From contig JBDTLT010000006.1 in NCBI GenBank assembly GCA_039934635.1, forward strand, positions 23,189-87,188: DNA of 64,000 nt, read 5' to 3'. The notes under the pieces were generated by a model, which made no database searches, was not told the origin of the DNA, and was given only the letters and a program-made list of their open reading frames with translations. This stretch comes from DATLFA01 sp039934635. GTDB lineage: Bacteria > Actinomycetota > Acidimicrobiia > Acidimicrobiales > WLNW01. Position 1 is the first letter of the stretch. The number at the start of each line of letters is the position of its first letter. The position numbers were made by a program, and so were the translations under genes. Below are positions 35,247 through 43,857 of this stretch, in pieces.

Positions 35247-35465
35247 TCAGGCCCCCAGAGCGAGAAACGGCACGGCGCACGTCGACATCTTGGCGCGGAG
35301 TGCTTCGCGCGCACGCTTCTCGGCCAGCAGCGGTACGAAGGTTTGTATCGGGGCGTTCTCGAAGTAGGCGGCGCTCTCGCGCACCACATCCACCACGATG
35401 GATGGGTCGGTCTCTTCGAACTCGAGCTCGAGCCGCTCGACGATCAGATCGAACTCGTGGCTCAT
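35247..35465 (-). CDS. Three-helix-bundle dimerisation domain protein
   Basis: 72-aa protein. The sequence LIVERLELEFEETDPSIVVD, then AYFENAPIQTFVPLLAEKRAREAL, matches the small actinobacterial three-helix bundle dimerisation family (DUF3562-like), often found near stress and ANTAR genes. The ATG at 35465 is chosen because the longer frame upstream contains another gene. No catalytic residues; a dimerising regulator is plausible. Downstream of the 58-aa gene on the same strand by 35 bp. Confidence 0.65.
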   Translation of the reverse strand: MSHEFDLIVERLELEFEETDPSIVVDVVRESAAYFENAPIQTFVPLLAEKRAREALRAKMSTCAVPFLALGA

Positions 35466-35500
35466 CGTTGACCCGGACCAAGCGTCCTGTATGGCCATGG

Positions 35501-35677
35501 CTAGCGCGCCGGCACCACGCGGCGGGCGTTGAGTTGAGTGACGACTCGGGCCTTCAGCGCACTCAAGTGACGCTGAGCGCGAGCCCGCCTCGCCGGCCCC
35601 CGTTTGGGGTGCAAGAAGTACGCAACCGCGAACCCCAGGAAACTCGATCGGAACAGCCGCCGTAACAACATACGCAT
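35501..35677 (-). CDS. 58-aa basic single-helix membrane peptide
   Basis: Short frame, ATG at 35677 to TAG at 35501. The product begins MRMLLRRLFRSSF, has one hydrophobic segment (LGFAVAYFL, about 14-22), then a highly basic helix with about 13 Arg/Lys. It is in the same orientation as the three-helix-bundle gene. The composition resembles small actinobacterial membrane peptides rather than random sequence. No named family recognised. Confidence 0.45.
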   Translation of the reverse strand: MRMLLRRLFRSSFLGFAVAYFLHPKRGPARRARAQRHLSALKARVVTQLNARRVVPAR

Positions 35678-35767
35678 GTGCGGTCGATAACCCGAAATTG
35701 CCCGAACGAAACCTCACCCACACACGTGGCCGTAGAGTCGGCTCATTCACCGGACTCAGGAGGATTC

Positions 35768-36220
35768 GTGGGAGAGCGTTTCTCTTATGCAACGTCGCAC
35801 ATCGGCCTGTGCGTGCGCGACCTCGAGCGGTCGCGGCGCTTCTACGTCGACGGCCTCGGGTTCGAGGAGTTCGCCCGCTTCGATATCACGCGGCCGATTG
35901 CCGAAGTGGACCCTCCCTGCGACTTCACGTCGTTCTTCATTCAGAAGGACGGCCTGCGCGTCGAACTACTCGACTATCGATCGCCCGGCGTGATCGGCAG
36001 CCCCTCGACCCGCCGCAATCACCTCGGGCTCACACATCTCTCGTTCGTCGTCGACGACGTCGACGCTGCCGCGCGTGAACTCGAAGGCTTTGGCGGCACG
36101 ATCATCGACGGCACACGCAGCGGTCAGGACGACCCCGACACCGTGCAGATCATCTTCCTTGCCGACCCTGACGGCACGCGTGTCGAACTCATGCGCCTCG
36201 CCAAAGGCCAAGCCTGGTGA
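35768..36220 (+). CDS. VOC/glyoxalase superfamily protein
   Basis: 150-aa vicinal-oxygen-chelate protein built of two beta-alpha-beta modules: IGLCVRDLERSRRFYVDGLGFE at the N-terminus and LTHLSFVVDDVDAAARELE in the second half. Likely metal ligands are the His of SHIGL, the His of LTHLS and Glu in TRVELM. Family reactions include glyoxalase, epimerase, extradiol cleavage and resistance; the choice is open. AGGAGG four bases before the GTG at 35768 fixes the start. It abuts the convergent SDR gene (1-bp gap). Confidence 0.87.
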   Translation: MGERFSYATSHIGLCVRDLERSRRFYVDGLGFEEFARFDITRPIAEVDPPCDFTSFFIQKDGLRVELLDYRSPGVIGSPSTRRNHLGLTHLSFVVDDVDAAARELEGFGGTIIDGTRSGQDDPDTVQIIFLADPDGTRVELMRLAKGQAW

Positions 36221-36221
36221 A

Positions 36222-37007
36222 CTAGCCGGCGCGCTCGCCGCCATCGACGAGCAGGGTCGTGCCGGTGACGAACGTCGAGAGGTCGGACAGGAAGAAGAGT
36301 GCGACACGCGCGACGTCATCCGGCACCGCCATACGTCCGGCCGGTAGCGCGGCACCCCACGCGGCTCGTTCGTGCGGATCGCTGACGAAGGCACTGCCGG
36401 CCGTGCTCTCGGTCGCCACCAGACCGGGACCGATCACATTGACCCGAATGTTGCGGGCACCGAAGTCGATGGCCAGAGTTTGGGCGAGCCCCACCATGCC
36501 GAATTTCGTCGCGGTGTAGTGCGCCAGCTTGGGTCGACCCCGAACCGATTCGATCGAACCGTTCATCACGATCGACCCCCCGATCGAGGGATCGACAGCG
36601 TTGGCAAATGCGCGTGAGCAGTAGAAGGCGGACGTGAGCCCGGTCTGAACGATGAGTCGCCACACGTCGTCGGACATCTCGGCTGCCGAAACTGCAGGTG
36701 TAAAAACACCGACGTTGTTCACCATGCCGTAGACACTCGGTAACACCTGACGCGCCACGGCCATCATGTCGTCGACTTGGGCGCTGTCGGTCACGTCACA
36801 GACGAACGATTCGGCACCGAGTGCCGCGGCGGCGCGTTGCGCTCGGTCGGGGTCGCGGTCCACGATCAATACCGACGCGCCGGCTTCGGCCGCGCGCTGC
36901 GCAATTGCGAGGCCTAGGCCTTGGCCCGCCCCCGTGACGATCACTCCGCGCCCGGCTAGTGACACGAGTGTCCCGAGCGATTTTGCCGATGGATCCGCGA
37001 AGGTCAT
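36222..37007 (-). CDS. SDR family oxidoreductase
   Basis: 261-aa SDR. TGAGQGLG (25-32), NNVG (97-100, a tolerated NNAG variant), Ser151 and Tyr164/Lys168 are present. C-terminal GTTLLVDGGERAG is the usual end. Divergent from the ferredoxin-MBL fusion gene with a 78-bp gap. Substrate unknown. Confidence 0.9.
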   Translation of the reverse strand: MTFADPSAKSLGTLVSLAGRGVIVTGAGQGLGLAIAQRAAEAGASVLIVDRDPDRAQRAAAALGAESFVCDVTDSAQVDDMMAVARQVLPSVYGMVNNVGVFTPAVSAAEMSDDVWRLIVQTGLTSAFYCSRAFANAVDPSIGGSIVMNGSIESVRGRPKLAHYTATKFGMVGLAQTLAIDFGARNIRVNVIGPGLVATESTAGSAFVSDPHERAAWGAALPAGRMAVPDDVARVALFFLSDLSTFVTGTTLLVDGGERAG

Positions 37008-37085
37008 TGCGTGAACCTACCTTCCCGCCCTGGCCCGGCGCGAATGGCGTGCAGACGATGGTTCCGGTGGTTACCGTCGTCGGGA

Positions 37086-37943
37086 ATGGCGAGAGTCGAT
37101 CTGCGCAACGATGCCAACGCAACCGGCGACTGGTTCGTCGACACGCGTTGTATCGACTGCGGCACGTGCCGCGAGATTGCACCGGCCCTGTTCGAGGCAC
37201 ACGCCGACACATCGATCGTGCGGCGCCAACCGTCCGCCACCGAAGAACTCGACGCGTGGCTCGCGGCACAGGCATGTCCCACGTCGTCGATCGGTACCGT
37301 GTCGCGGCGCCCGCGTCCCGGGCGGCTGTATCCCCGCGAATTCGAGCCGGAATCGGGAGTTTTCGACCTCGGCTACTGCTCTGAGGACAGCTTTGGCGCG
37401 TCGGCATGGCTCGTCGTGCGCCCGCACGGCAACATCCTCGTCGACTCGCCCCGTTTCACCGAGGCACTGGCCGCCCCGATCGCCGCGTTCGGTGGGATAC
37501 GCCACGTCGCGTTGACCCACCGCGACGACGTGGCCGACGCGCGCCGATGGGCCGATCGCTTCGACGCAACGACGTGGATCCACACCGGCGATCGATCGGC
37601 GGCACCATGGGCGACGGGCATTCTGACCGGCGAACAGCAACTGCAACCTGGCTTCGTCGCCGTACCTGTTCCCGGGCACACCAAAGGGTCCGTGGTGTTC
37701 CTTCTCGACGGTCGATGGCTGTTCACCGGCGACTCGCTCGCGTGGAGCAACCAGCGTGATGATCTCATCGCGTTTCGCAGCGCGTGTTGGTTCTCGTGGA
37801 AGCAACAAGCCGACTCACTCGCCGCGCTGGCCGAGCGCCACCGCTTTGCCGCCGTTTTGCCCGGCCACGGCGCCCGTCACCTGGGTGACCCCGACGAACT
37901 TCACGACCGCCTCGTGCAACTCGTCGCCCGCATGCGCCGCTGA
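37086..37943 (+). CDS. Ferredoxin-metallo-beta-lactamase fusion protein
   Basis: 285 aa. An N-terminal ferredoxin-like domain has Cys22, Cys25, Cys28 and Cys64-Pro65 ([4Fe-4S] pattern). The rest is an MBL fold with His145, His198 (VPGHTKGS), Asp216 (FTGDSLAW) and His261 (LPGHG). The usual HxHxDH motif is changed to HRDDVA, so one metal site is altered. This domain union is found in some plant, cyanobacterial and actinobacterial proteins of unknown role. Start at 37086 is the ATG nearest the ferredoxin domain. The next gene follows by 34 bp. Confidence 0.8.
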   Translation: MARVDLRNDANATGDWFVDTRCIDCGTCREIAPALFEAHADTSIVRRQPSATEELDAWLAAQACPTSSIGTVSRRPRPGRLYPREFEPESGVFDLGYCSEDSFGASAWLVVRPHGNILVDSPRFTEALAAPIAAFGGIRHVALTHRDDVADARRWADRFDATTWIHTGDRSAAPWATGILTGEQQLQPGFVAVPVPGHTKGSVVFLLDGRWLFTGDSLAWSNQRDDLIAFRSACWFSWKQQADSLAALAERHRFAAVLPGHGARHLGDPDELHDRLVQLVARMRR

Positions 37944-37977
37944 GCAGTCCGGATTTCTCTATATTGGCAGCGCTGCT

Positions 37978-38850
37978 ATGAACCAGACGCCGTTCGATGT
38001 CTTCGACTGCCATCAACACATGGGTAGCACCGGCGACGCCCATGGCATCGTGGTGCCCGGCGCAGTCCGCGGCGCGGCGATCGTCGACGAAGAAGTCGCA
38101 ACGAGGCTGCGCTTCATGGACGAAGGTGGTATTCGCCAAGCGATCGCCATCCCGGGGCACAACTACAACCGCGCCGACGGCATCGCGGCCACCCGGCGCG
38201 AGAACGATGCCATTGCCGCGTACCGTGATCGTCTGCCCGACCGGTTTCCGGTTGCCGCAGGCGTGGTCGAACCACTGGACGAAGCCGCAGGCCTGCTCGA
38301 GATCAATCGGATGGCAAATGAGTTGACGCTGAAAGCGATCAGCTTTCACACCGAGTTCCAAGGCGTCACGATCGACAGCCCATGGATGATGCGCTACCTC
38401 GAGCGCATGGGTGAGCTCGGGATGGTGCCCCTCGTGCACGCATCCAACGTAGTGCTCCACGAAGCGATCTGGCGTTTGGGAAAGATCGCTCGCGCGTTGC
38501 CCGACCTGACGATCGTGGCGATCGAGCCGTTCTTCACCTACGACGGCATGCAAGAGTGCTTCTTCATTGCCGACGTCGCGCCCAACGTCGTTTTCGAATC
38601 CGCGTCGTGCTTCGATACCGACCTCATGTTGGAACTGGTGCGACAGTTCGGGGCGCAGCGTCTCGTCTACGGAAGCCAGTACTACTCGCAGATTCATCGC
38701 GCCGGGGAAGAACGCGCGCACGAACGCCGGTGCGCGGCGATCCGCCAGGACATCGTCGACGCGTCGTCCCTCGATGCCGGCGAGAAGGCACTCGTCCTCG
38801 GCGGCAACGCTCGCAGGATCCTCGGCCTCGAACAACGTACCGGTGCGTAA
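37978..38850 (+). CDS. Amidohydrolase-2 family protein lacking the C-terminal metal Asp
   Basis: 290-aa TIM-barrel protein, the smallest of the five amidohydrolases here. The N-terminal DCHQHMG metal motif is intact. The segment that normally reads GSDYP, whose Asp binds the metal and activates water, reads GSQYYSQ. This suggests reduced, altered or absent hydrolase activity. It overlaps the GH3-like gene by 8 bp and follows the ferredoxin-MBL gene, possibly in one operon. Confidence 0.82.
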   Translation: MNQTPFDVFDCHQHMGSTGDAHGIVVPGAVRGAAIVDEEVATRLRFMDEGGIRQAIAIPGHNYNRADGIAATRRENDAIAAYRDRLPDRFPVAAGVVEPLDEAAGLLEINRMANELTLKAISFHTEFQGVTIDSPWMMRYLERMGELGMVPLVHASNVVLHEAIWRLGKIARALPDLTIVAIEPFFTYDGMQECFFIADVAPNVVFESASCFDTDLMLELVRQFGAQRLVYGSQYYSQIHRAGEERAHERRCAAIRQDIVDASSLDAGEKALVLGGNARRILGLEQRTGA

Positions 38851-40048
38851 GCCGGTGCCGCAGCGGCACAGTCGCATTCGCCACTATGCCGCGATCGTCA
38901 CGCTCGTTGCGGTGGCCGCGTGCTCGGGGTCGGACTCGGCCGGCAATCCGTCGACGCCGAGCACGGTTTCGGTCACGACGGTTGCGCCAACCACTGCGCC
39001 GCCCCCCACGACGACGCTCGCCCCGACGACAACCACGCTTCCGCCAACGACCACCCTTCCCCGTTCGGCCGACGAACTCGCCGGTGCACGAGTCGTGTGC
39101 AGCTACCCCGAGGTCGATGTCCCCGCGGATCTCCTCGCGCGGCTGCGTGCGGGCAAAGCGGCCGGCGTGCTCTGGTATGGCGAGAACCTTCCGAACGCGG
39201 CCACTGCCGTACGCAACGCCGCCGCCATCCAACAGGCCGCGGCCGCCGCACCCAATCCCGCCCCCGCCATCATCGCCACCGATCAGGAAGGGGGCGCGGT
39301 GCGGCGTATTCCCGGCCCACCCGAGGCATCGGCCCAAGCGCTTGCCGCACTGGGGACAGCCGCGATCCGCGATCAAGGCAAAGCGTCGGCCACTGCGTTG
39401 CGCCAGTGGGGTATCAACGTCAACCTCGCGCCGGTGGCCGACGTCGGGCGCACTGGTTCATTCCTCATGGCACAGGCGCGTTCATTCGGCACCGATCCCG
39501 CCGCTGTCGGCGCCGATGTCGTCGCATTCGTCACCGGTCTCCGCGACGGCGGCGTGGCCGCCACCCTCAAGCACTTCCCTGGGCTCGGCGCCGCAGTAAC
39601 GAACACCGACCTCGCGTCGAGCGTCGTCGATGTGCCCGCAGACATCCTGCGCTCGACCGATCTCGCGCCTTTCGCCGCGGGCATCGGCGCGCGAACCGAC
39701 ATCGTCATGATCTCGAGTGCGAAGTACCCCGCGCTCGACTCGGTGCCCGCGGTCGTCTCACGCGTGATCGTTCACGATGTCCTACGCGGTCAACTCGCGT
39801 TCAACGGCGTGGTCATCTCGGATGCGTTCGACACCGACGCAGTAGCCGCCGTTGGACCGATCGCGAGCACGGCGGTCGCGGCCGCCAACGCCGGCGTCGA
39901 CGTCTTCATCGCCCGTCACGCACCACCGTGCGCGCAAATTCAAGAAGCGCTGGCAAACGCGATCACCGACGGTCGAATCCCCCGCGCCGATGCGGAAGCC
40001 GCCTACGCGCGAGTCATGCAACTGCGACGCGGTCTCCCGGGAGATTGA
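38843..40048 (+). CDS. GH3-fold lipoprotein (NagZ-like, altered catalytic loop)
   Basis: 401 aa from the GTG at 38843. A signal peptide ends in the lipobox AVAAC (Cys27), then a Thr/Pro-rich spacer. The globular part (about residue 80 onward) is a family-3 glycoside hydrolase barrel: ATDQEGGAVRR, NLAPVADVG, LKHFPGLG and VVISDAFDTDA, with the nucleophile-type Asp in the last. The Asp-His dyad of NagZ, normally after the KHFPGHG loop, reads NTDLAS, so the acid/base His is missing. Predicted surface-attached; may bind rather than cleave peptidoglycan sugars. Confidence 0.8.
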   Translation: MRKPVPQRHSRIRHYAAIVTLVAVAACSGSDSAGNPSTPSTVSVTTVAPTTAPPPTTTLAPTTTTLPPTTTLPRSADELAGARVVCSYPEVDVPADLLARLRAGKAAGVLWYGENLPNAATAVRNAAAIQQAAAAAPNPAPAIIATDQEGGAVRRIPGPPEASAQALAALGTAAIRDQGKASATALRQWGINVNLAPVADVGRTGSFLMAQARSFGTDPAAVGADVVAFVTGLRDGGVAATLKHFPGLGAAVTNTDLASSVVDVPADILRSTDLAPFAAGIGARTDIVMISSAKYPALDSVPAVVSRVIVHDVLRGQLAFNGVVISDAFDTDAVAAVGPIASTAVAAANAGVDVFIARHAPPCAQIQEALANAITDGRIPRADAEAAYARVMQLRRGLPGD

Positions 40049-40058
40049 TGCTCGCGAG

Positions 40059-40541
40059 TCACGACCCCGCGTCCGCCCCGAGGTGCACGCCGGGGAGTCC
40101 GCCGCCGAGCGGGTCGATGCGCAGTCGCGAGAGGTGCAAGCTCTTGATGCGCCACTCGCCGTCTTCGCGCACGTACTCCTCGGTGTAGTGACCGAAACCC
40201 TGCAGCCCGATGCGGGCACCGTTCGCACCTTGCGGGAACTCGACATAGTCGAACATCGCCCACGTACCTCGTGCGCTGTCCGCACCGGTGATCTCGATCT
40301 CGGGCATGTGGCCGTGGTGCACGGTGCGCACGCCTTCGAGCACGCCACTCACCGAGGCAACGACGGCGGCGCGACCGTGCTCATCGACGCCGCCTTCGGG
40401 CACCACGAGGTGCGCGTCCTCGGCGAACACCATCGCCCACTCGTCCCACTTCTTCTGGTCCATGAGCCGGAAGTAGCGCGCCTTGAGCCTTTTGATGGCT
40501 TCGATGTCCGCCAACTGTCGCAGCAGGTCCCCGTCGTTCAT
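40059..40541 (-). CDS. SnoaL-like protein (NTF2 fold)
   Basis: 160-aa SnoaL_4-type protein: ADIEAIKRLKARYFRLMDQKKWDEW followed by FAEDAHL is the typical opening of this group. A Tyr and Asp pair in this segment is often catalytic in ketosteroid-isomerase relatives, but the reaction cannot be assigned. GGGGGAG upstream supports ATG 40541. Divergent from the TauD-like gene, 109 bp away. A second SnoaL-type gene is at 7713. Confidence 0.82.
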   Translation of the reverse strand: MNDGDLLRQLADIEAIKRLKARYFRLMDQKKWDEWAMVFAEDAHLVVPEGGVDEHGRAAVVASVSGVLEGVRTVHHGHMPEIEITGADSARGTWAMFDYVEFPQGANGARIGLQGFGHYTEEYVREDGEWRIKSLHLSRLRIDPLGGGLPGVHLGADAGS

Positions 40542-40649
40542 CGCTCCCCCTTCGCGCAACGCGTCGTCTCGCGAACCTACCGGCTCACGGCCGGTCGAGG
40601 CCGGGAAGCGGATGGCCTTGTCGGTCGTTTTTGCTGTAGCACAGCCGGC

Positions 40650-41543
40650 ATGGCCGAAGTACGCGACAATCCAGTCATGCTGTCCATCAGGGGGACCGGG
40701 GAAGGGTTCGGCGCGTACGTCGAAGGTGTCGATCTGTGCGGCGCGCCGGACAAAGCGACGCACGCCGCGCTACAGGCCGCACTCGACGAGCATCTACTGC
40801 TGATCTTTCGCAACGGGCCTGCGATGCCGACCGACGCGCAGCTCGTTGCCTTCTGTTCGGCCTTCGGGCCCTTGCGGCCCAGTCTTGCCGACAAGTCGCG
40901 CATGACGGACCACCCCGCCATCAACCTCGTCGGCAATCGCCACCTCGGCCCGGTGCAAGGAAGTGGCGGCTCAGGTGCGCTCCACTATCACAGCGACCTG
41001 CATCAAGAACCTCCGCTCATCGAGTTCATCTACCTCGACGCGTTGCGCGTCCCCGACGAGGGTGGAGCGACCGTGTGGGTCGACTTGCGCGCCGCGTACG
41101 ACACGCTGAGCAAGCAGCGCAAGGATTTCATCGAGTCGTTGTCGGTGCGCTACGCCCTGCGCAAGGACCTCGATATGGACACATACTTCAAGGCGTCGAC
41201 CACCGCGCTCGCCAACCGCAAGCAGAGCACCGAGGTCGCACTCGTTCAGGCCAACGGGCGCACCGGGCGCAAGAGTGTGTGGCCGAACGCCGGTCCACAG
41301 TCGAACCACACTGCCCAGATCGTCGGCATGGACCCCGACCAGAGCCACGATCTGCTGACCGAGCTGTTCGACTACTGCACGCAGGATCGGTTCCGGTTGC
41401 GCCACCAGTGGCAACCGGGTGACGCGTGCTTGTGGCACAACCTTCAACTGTTGCACGGGAGAGAAGCGTTTCCCGAAGAGCAGACGCGCATGATGCGCCA
41501 TGTCAACATCCTCGGGATCACCGACCCGCATCAGTCGAACTGA
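40650..41543 (+). CDS. TauD/TfdA family Fe(II)/2-oxoglutarate dioxygenase
   Basis: 297-aa non-haem iron oxygenase. The facial triad is visible: His114-x-Asp116 in LHYHSDLHQ and the distal His269 in LLHGRE. Members hydroxylate sulphonates, phenoxyacids, carnitine precursors and others using 2-oxoglutarate and O2. Start at 40650; an internal ATG at 40677 is also possible. The zinc alcohol dehydrogenase gene follows after 31 bp, so hydroxylation then dehydrogenation is a reasonable pair. Confidence 0.87.
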   Translation: MAEVRDNPVMLSIRGTGEGFGAYVEGVDLCGAPDKATHAALQAALDEHLLLIFRNGPAMPTDAQLVAFCSAFGPLRPSLADKSRMTDHPAINLVGNRHLGPVQGSGGSGALHYHSDLHQEPPLIEFIYLDALRVPDEGGATVWVDLRAAYDTLSKQRKDFIESLSVRYALRKDLDMDTYFKASTTALANRKQSTEVALVQANGRTGRKSVWPNAGPQSNHTAQIVGMDPDQSHDLLTELFDYCTQDRFRLRHQWQPGDACLWHNLQLLHGREAFPEEQTRMMRHVNILGITDPHQSN

Positions 41544-41574
41544 ACTATCCACACCGACCTATGGAGTTGTGACG

Positions 41575-42603
41575 ATGAAAGCAGCCAGGCTCGAAGACGG
41601 CACCTTGCACATCCGCGATGTGGACATGCCGGTCCCGGGCAACGACGAGGCGTTGGTCCGCATCAGTGCAGCGGGGGTTTGCCACTCCGATCTCCACATC
41701 GTGCGCGGCGATTGGTCCGGCATACCGCGCTCAGGCGTGGTCGGGCACGAAGCCATCGGTGTCGTGCACGCGCTCGGCCCCGGTGCCGAACGGTTCGTCG
41801 CAATCGACGACCGCGTCATCCTCGGTCTGGGAGGTACCGGCGGAGGCTATTGGTGCGGCGCGTGCGAGTATTGCCTCAAGGGTGAGCCCCGCCATTGCGC
41901 GCAAGGCAAGGGTGTCATGGGCACCTTCTCCGAGTATTTCAAGGTGTACGCTCCGGGCCTCGTCAAACTGCCCGACAGCGTCGGCGACATCGAGGCGCCG
42001 CTTGCGTGTGGCGGCCTGACCGCATACGGCGCGGTGAAGAAGTTGCTCAAACACCAAGTGCTCCCCGGTCGACCGATTGCGGTCATCGGGGCGGCCGGCG
42101 GCCTCGGCCACTATGCAGTGCAGATTGCCACCGCGTTCGGCTACAAGGTGGTGGGCGTCGACATCGGCGAAGAGCGACTCGAGTTCGTACGCTCGCTCGG
42201 CGCGTACCTCGCGGTCGGAGCCGATGAGGCCATCGACGTCGTGCAGCGAGAACTCGGGGGCGTCGATGCCAGCCTCGTCTTCTCGGCACGGATGTCGGGG
42301 TTCGGGCTCGGCATGAAGCTCTTGCGGCGCAAGGGATTGTTCGTCGCAGTGGGTCTACCCGCAACGAGCGAGGGCAATATCGAACTCAATCCGTTCGAGT
42401 TCTTCATGAAAGATCCGACGATCATCTACTCCGCGGTAGGCACGGTGCAGGACATGCGGGAGCTCGTCGACCTCGCGGCCGCCGGACGCGTCAAGAGCCA
42501 TGTCTCTCGCGTCGGCGCGCTGTCCGACCTCGACACGATCTTCGACGAACTCCAAGCCGGTCAGTACCTCGGCCGCGCGGTGATCAACGACCTCACCCGC
42601 TGA
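41575..42603 (+). CDS. Zinc-dependent alcohol dehydrogenase
   Basis: 342-aa MDR enzyme. Catalytic zinc ligands: Cys in AGVCHSDLH and His in GHEAIG, with a Cys in LACGGLTAYG. The structural zinc lobe has four Cys (WCGACEYC, then RHC). The NAD motif is IGAAGGLGHYAVQ. It oxidises alcohols with NAD(P). ATG 41575 lies 31 bp after the TauD-like gene, indicating a common operon. Confidence 0.92.
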   Translation: MKAARLEDGTLHIRDVDMPVPGNDEALVRISAAGVCHSDLHIVRGDWSGIPRSGVVGHEAIGVVHALGPGAERFVAIDDRVILGLGGTGGGYWCGACEYCLKGEPRHCAQGKGVMGTFSEYFKVYAPGLVKLPDSVGDIEAPLACGGLTAYGAVKKLLKHQVLPGRPIAVIGAAGGLGHYAVQIATAFGYKVVGVDIGEERLEFVRSLGAYLAVGADEAIDVVQRELGGVDASLVFSARMSGFGLGMKLLRRKGLFVAVGLPATSEGNIELNPFEFFMKDPTIIYSAVGTVQDMRELVDLAAAGRVKSHVSRVGALSDLDTIFDELQAGQYLGRAVINDLTR

Positions 42604-42685
42604 GCCATTGTTCCGGCTGCGAGCCGATGTTTGGCGGTGCGATGGCCTAGCGTGACCAAACGGGTGGGCAGAGGGAGCAAGCGAC

Positions 42686-43846
42686 ATGGGACGCAAATAC
42701 AAGATCGTTTCGGGTGACGGGCACGTAGAGACGCCGCCCGACGGGTGGCTGAAGTACGTCCCCGAGCAGTATCGCAACCGGGCCCCCCGGCTCATCCATC
42801 TCCCCGGTGGCGCCGACGGATGGTTGGTCGAAGGTCAACCCATGTTGCACAACGGCCAAAACATCAAGGGCCGCGGGCCGGTCAAGTTCGCCAACGCGAG
42901 CTACTTCAACGCGGATGGCACTCGGCGCGAGGGTGCCGGCGACGCCGTCCAGCGACTGCACGAGCAAGATATCGACGGCATCGATGCCGAAGTTCTCTTC
43001 GCTCCGGTGTTCGTGGCGCGCTTCATCGAATCGATCTCCGACAAGGCCGTCTACCTGTCGATCGTCCAGGCATACAACACTTGGCTCGCGACGGACTACT
43101 GCTCGGTCGCTCCCGACCGGCTCATCGCCAACGCACTGATGCCCGTATCCAACATCGATGACGCATTGGCCGAACTGAAGCGCGCCAAAGAGTTGGGTTT
43201 CCGCACGATCCAGTTGCTGCAGTTCCCCAACGGCTCGGGCGCACCAAAGCCCGAGGACGACAAGTTCTGGGCGCTGTCACTCGAGCTGGGCATGGCGTTG
43301 TCGCCGCACTTCAGCTTTGGTGGCGCGGTGTGGCGGGGCGATCCGCGTGCCGACACGTCGCAATGGTCGGTCGAGGCCGCGATGTCGCAACACACGCCGA
43401 TGGCTCCGGCCGCGACGCTGGCACAGTTGATCGTGCACGGCGTCTTCGATCGCTTCCCCGAGATCCAGTTCTATTTCGCCGAACTCAACTGCGCGTACAT
43501 CCCCGGCATGCTCTATTACATGGACCGCAACTATCACGAGTTCAACGACTGGTTCAACCATTCGCTCAAGAAGGAACCGTCCGAGTACGTCCTCGAGCAC
43601 ACGCTCTTCGGCATGGTGCGCGACGCTCCGGTGCTCAAGATGGGCCACCTCGTGCCGCTCGAGCGGTTCGTCTGGGGTAGCGACTTCCCGCACTCGGTAG
43701 GCACCTTCCCCACGTCGAGCCAGCAGGTCAAGGACATGTTCGAGAGCGTCGACGACGGCCTCAAGCGCAAGATCCTCGTCGAGAACATCTGCGCCCACCT
43801 CGGCCTCGACGCCAACGCGGATATCACCGAGACACCCGCTTCCTAA
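42686..43846 (+). CDS. Amidohydrolase family metal-dependent hydrolase
   Basis: 386-aa TIM-barrel hydrolase. N-terminal SGDGHVETPPDGW (metal site), a long insertion near residues 30-70, and FVWGSDFPHSVGT with the metal Asp near residue 332. AGGGAG lies before the ATG. The SDR gene follows after 11 bp, so dioxygenase, alcohol dehydrogenase, hydrolase and SDR run in one direction over 4 kb and may form one pathway. Confidence 0.88.
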   Translation: MGRKYKIVSGDGHVETPPDGWLKYVPEQYRNRAPRLIHLPGGADGWLVEGQPMLHNGQNIKGRGPVKFANASYFNADGTRREGAGDAVQRLHEQDIDGIDAEVLFAPVFVARFIESISDKAVYLSIVQAYNTWLATDYCSVAPDRLIANALMPVSNIDDALAELKRAKELGFRTIQLLQFPNGSGAPKPEDDKFWALSLELGMALSPHFSFGGAVWRGDPRADTSQWSVEAAMSQHTPMAPAATLAQLIVHGVFDRFPEIQFYFAELNCAYIPGMLYYMDRNYHEFNDWFNHSLKKEPSEYVLEHTLFGMVRDAPVLKMGHLVPLERFVWGSDFPHSVGTFPTSSQQVKDMFESVDDGLKRKILVENICAHLGLDANADITETPAS

Positions 43847-43857
43847 CGAACGCAGCC

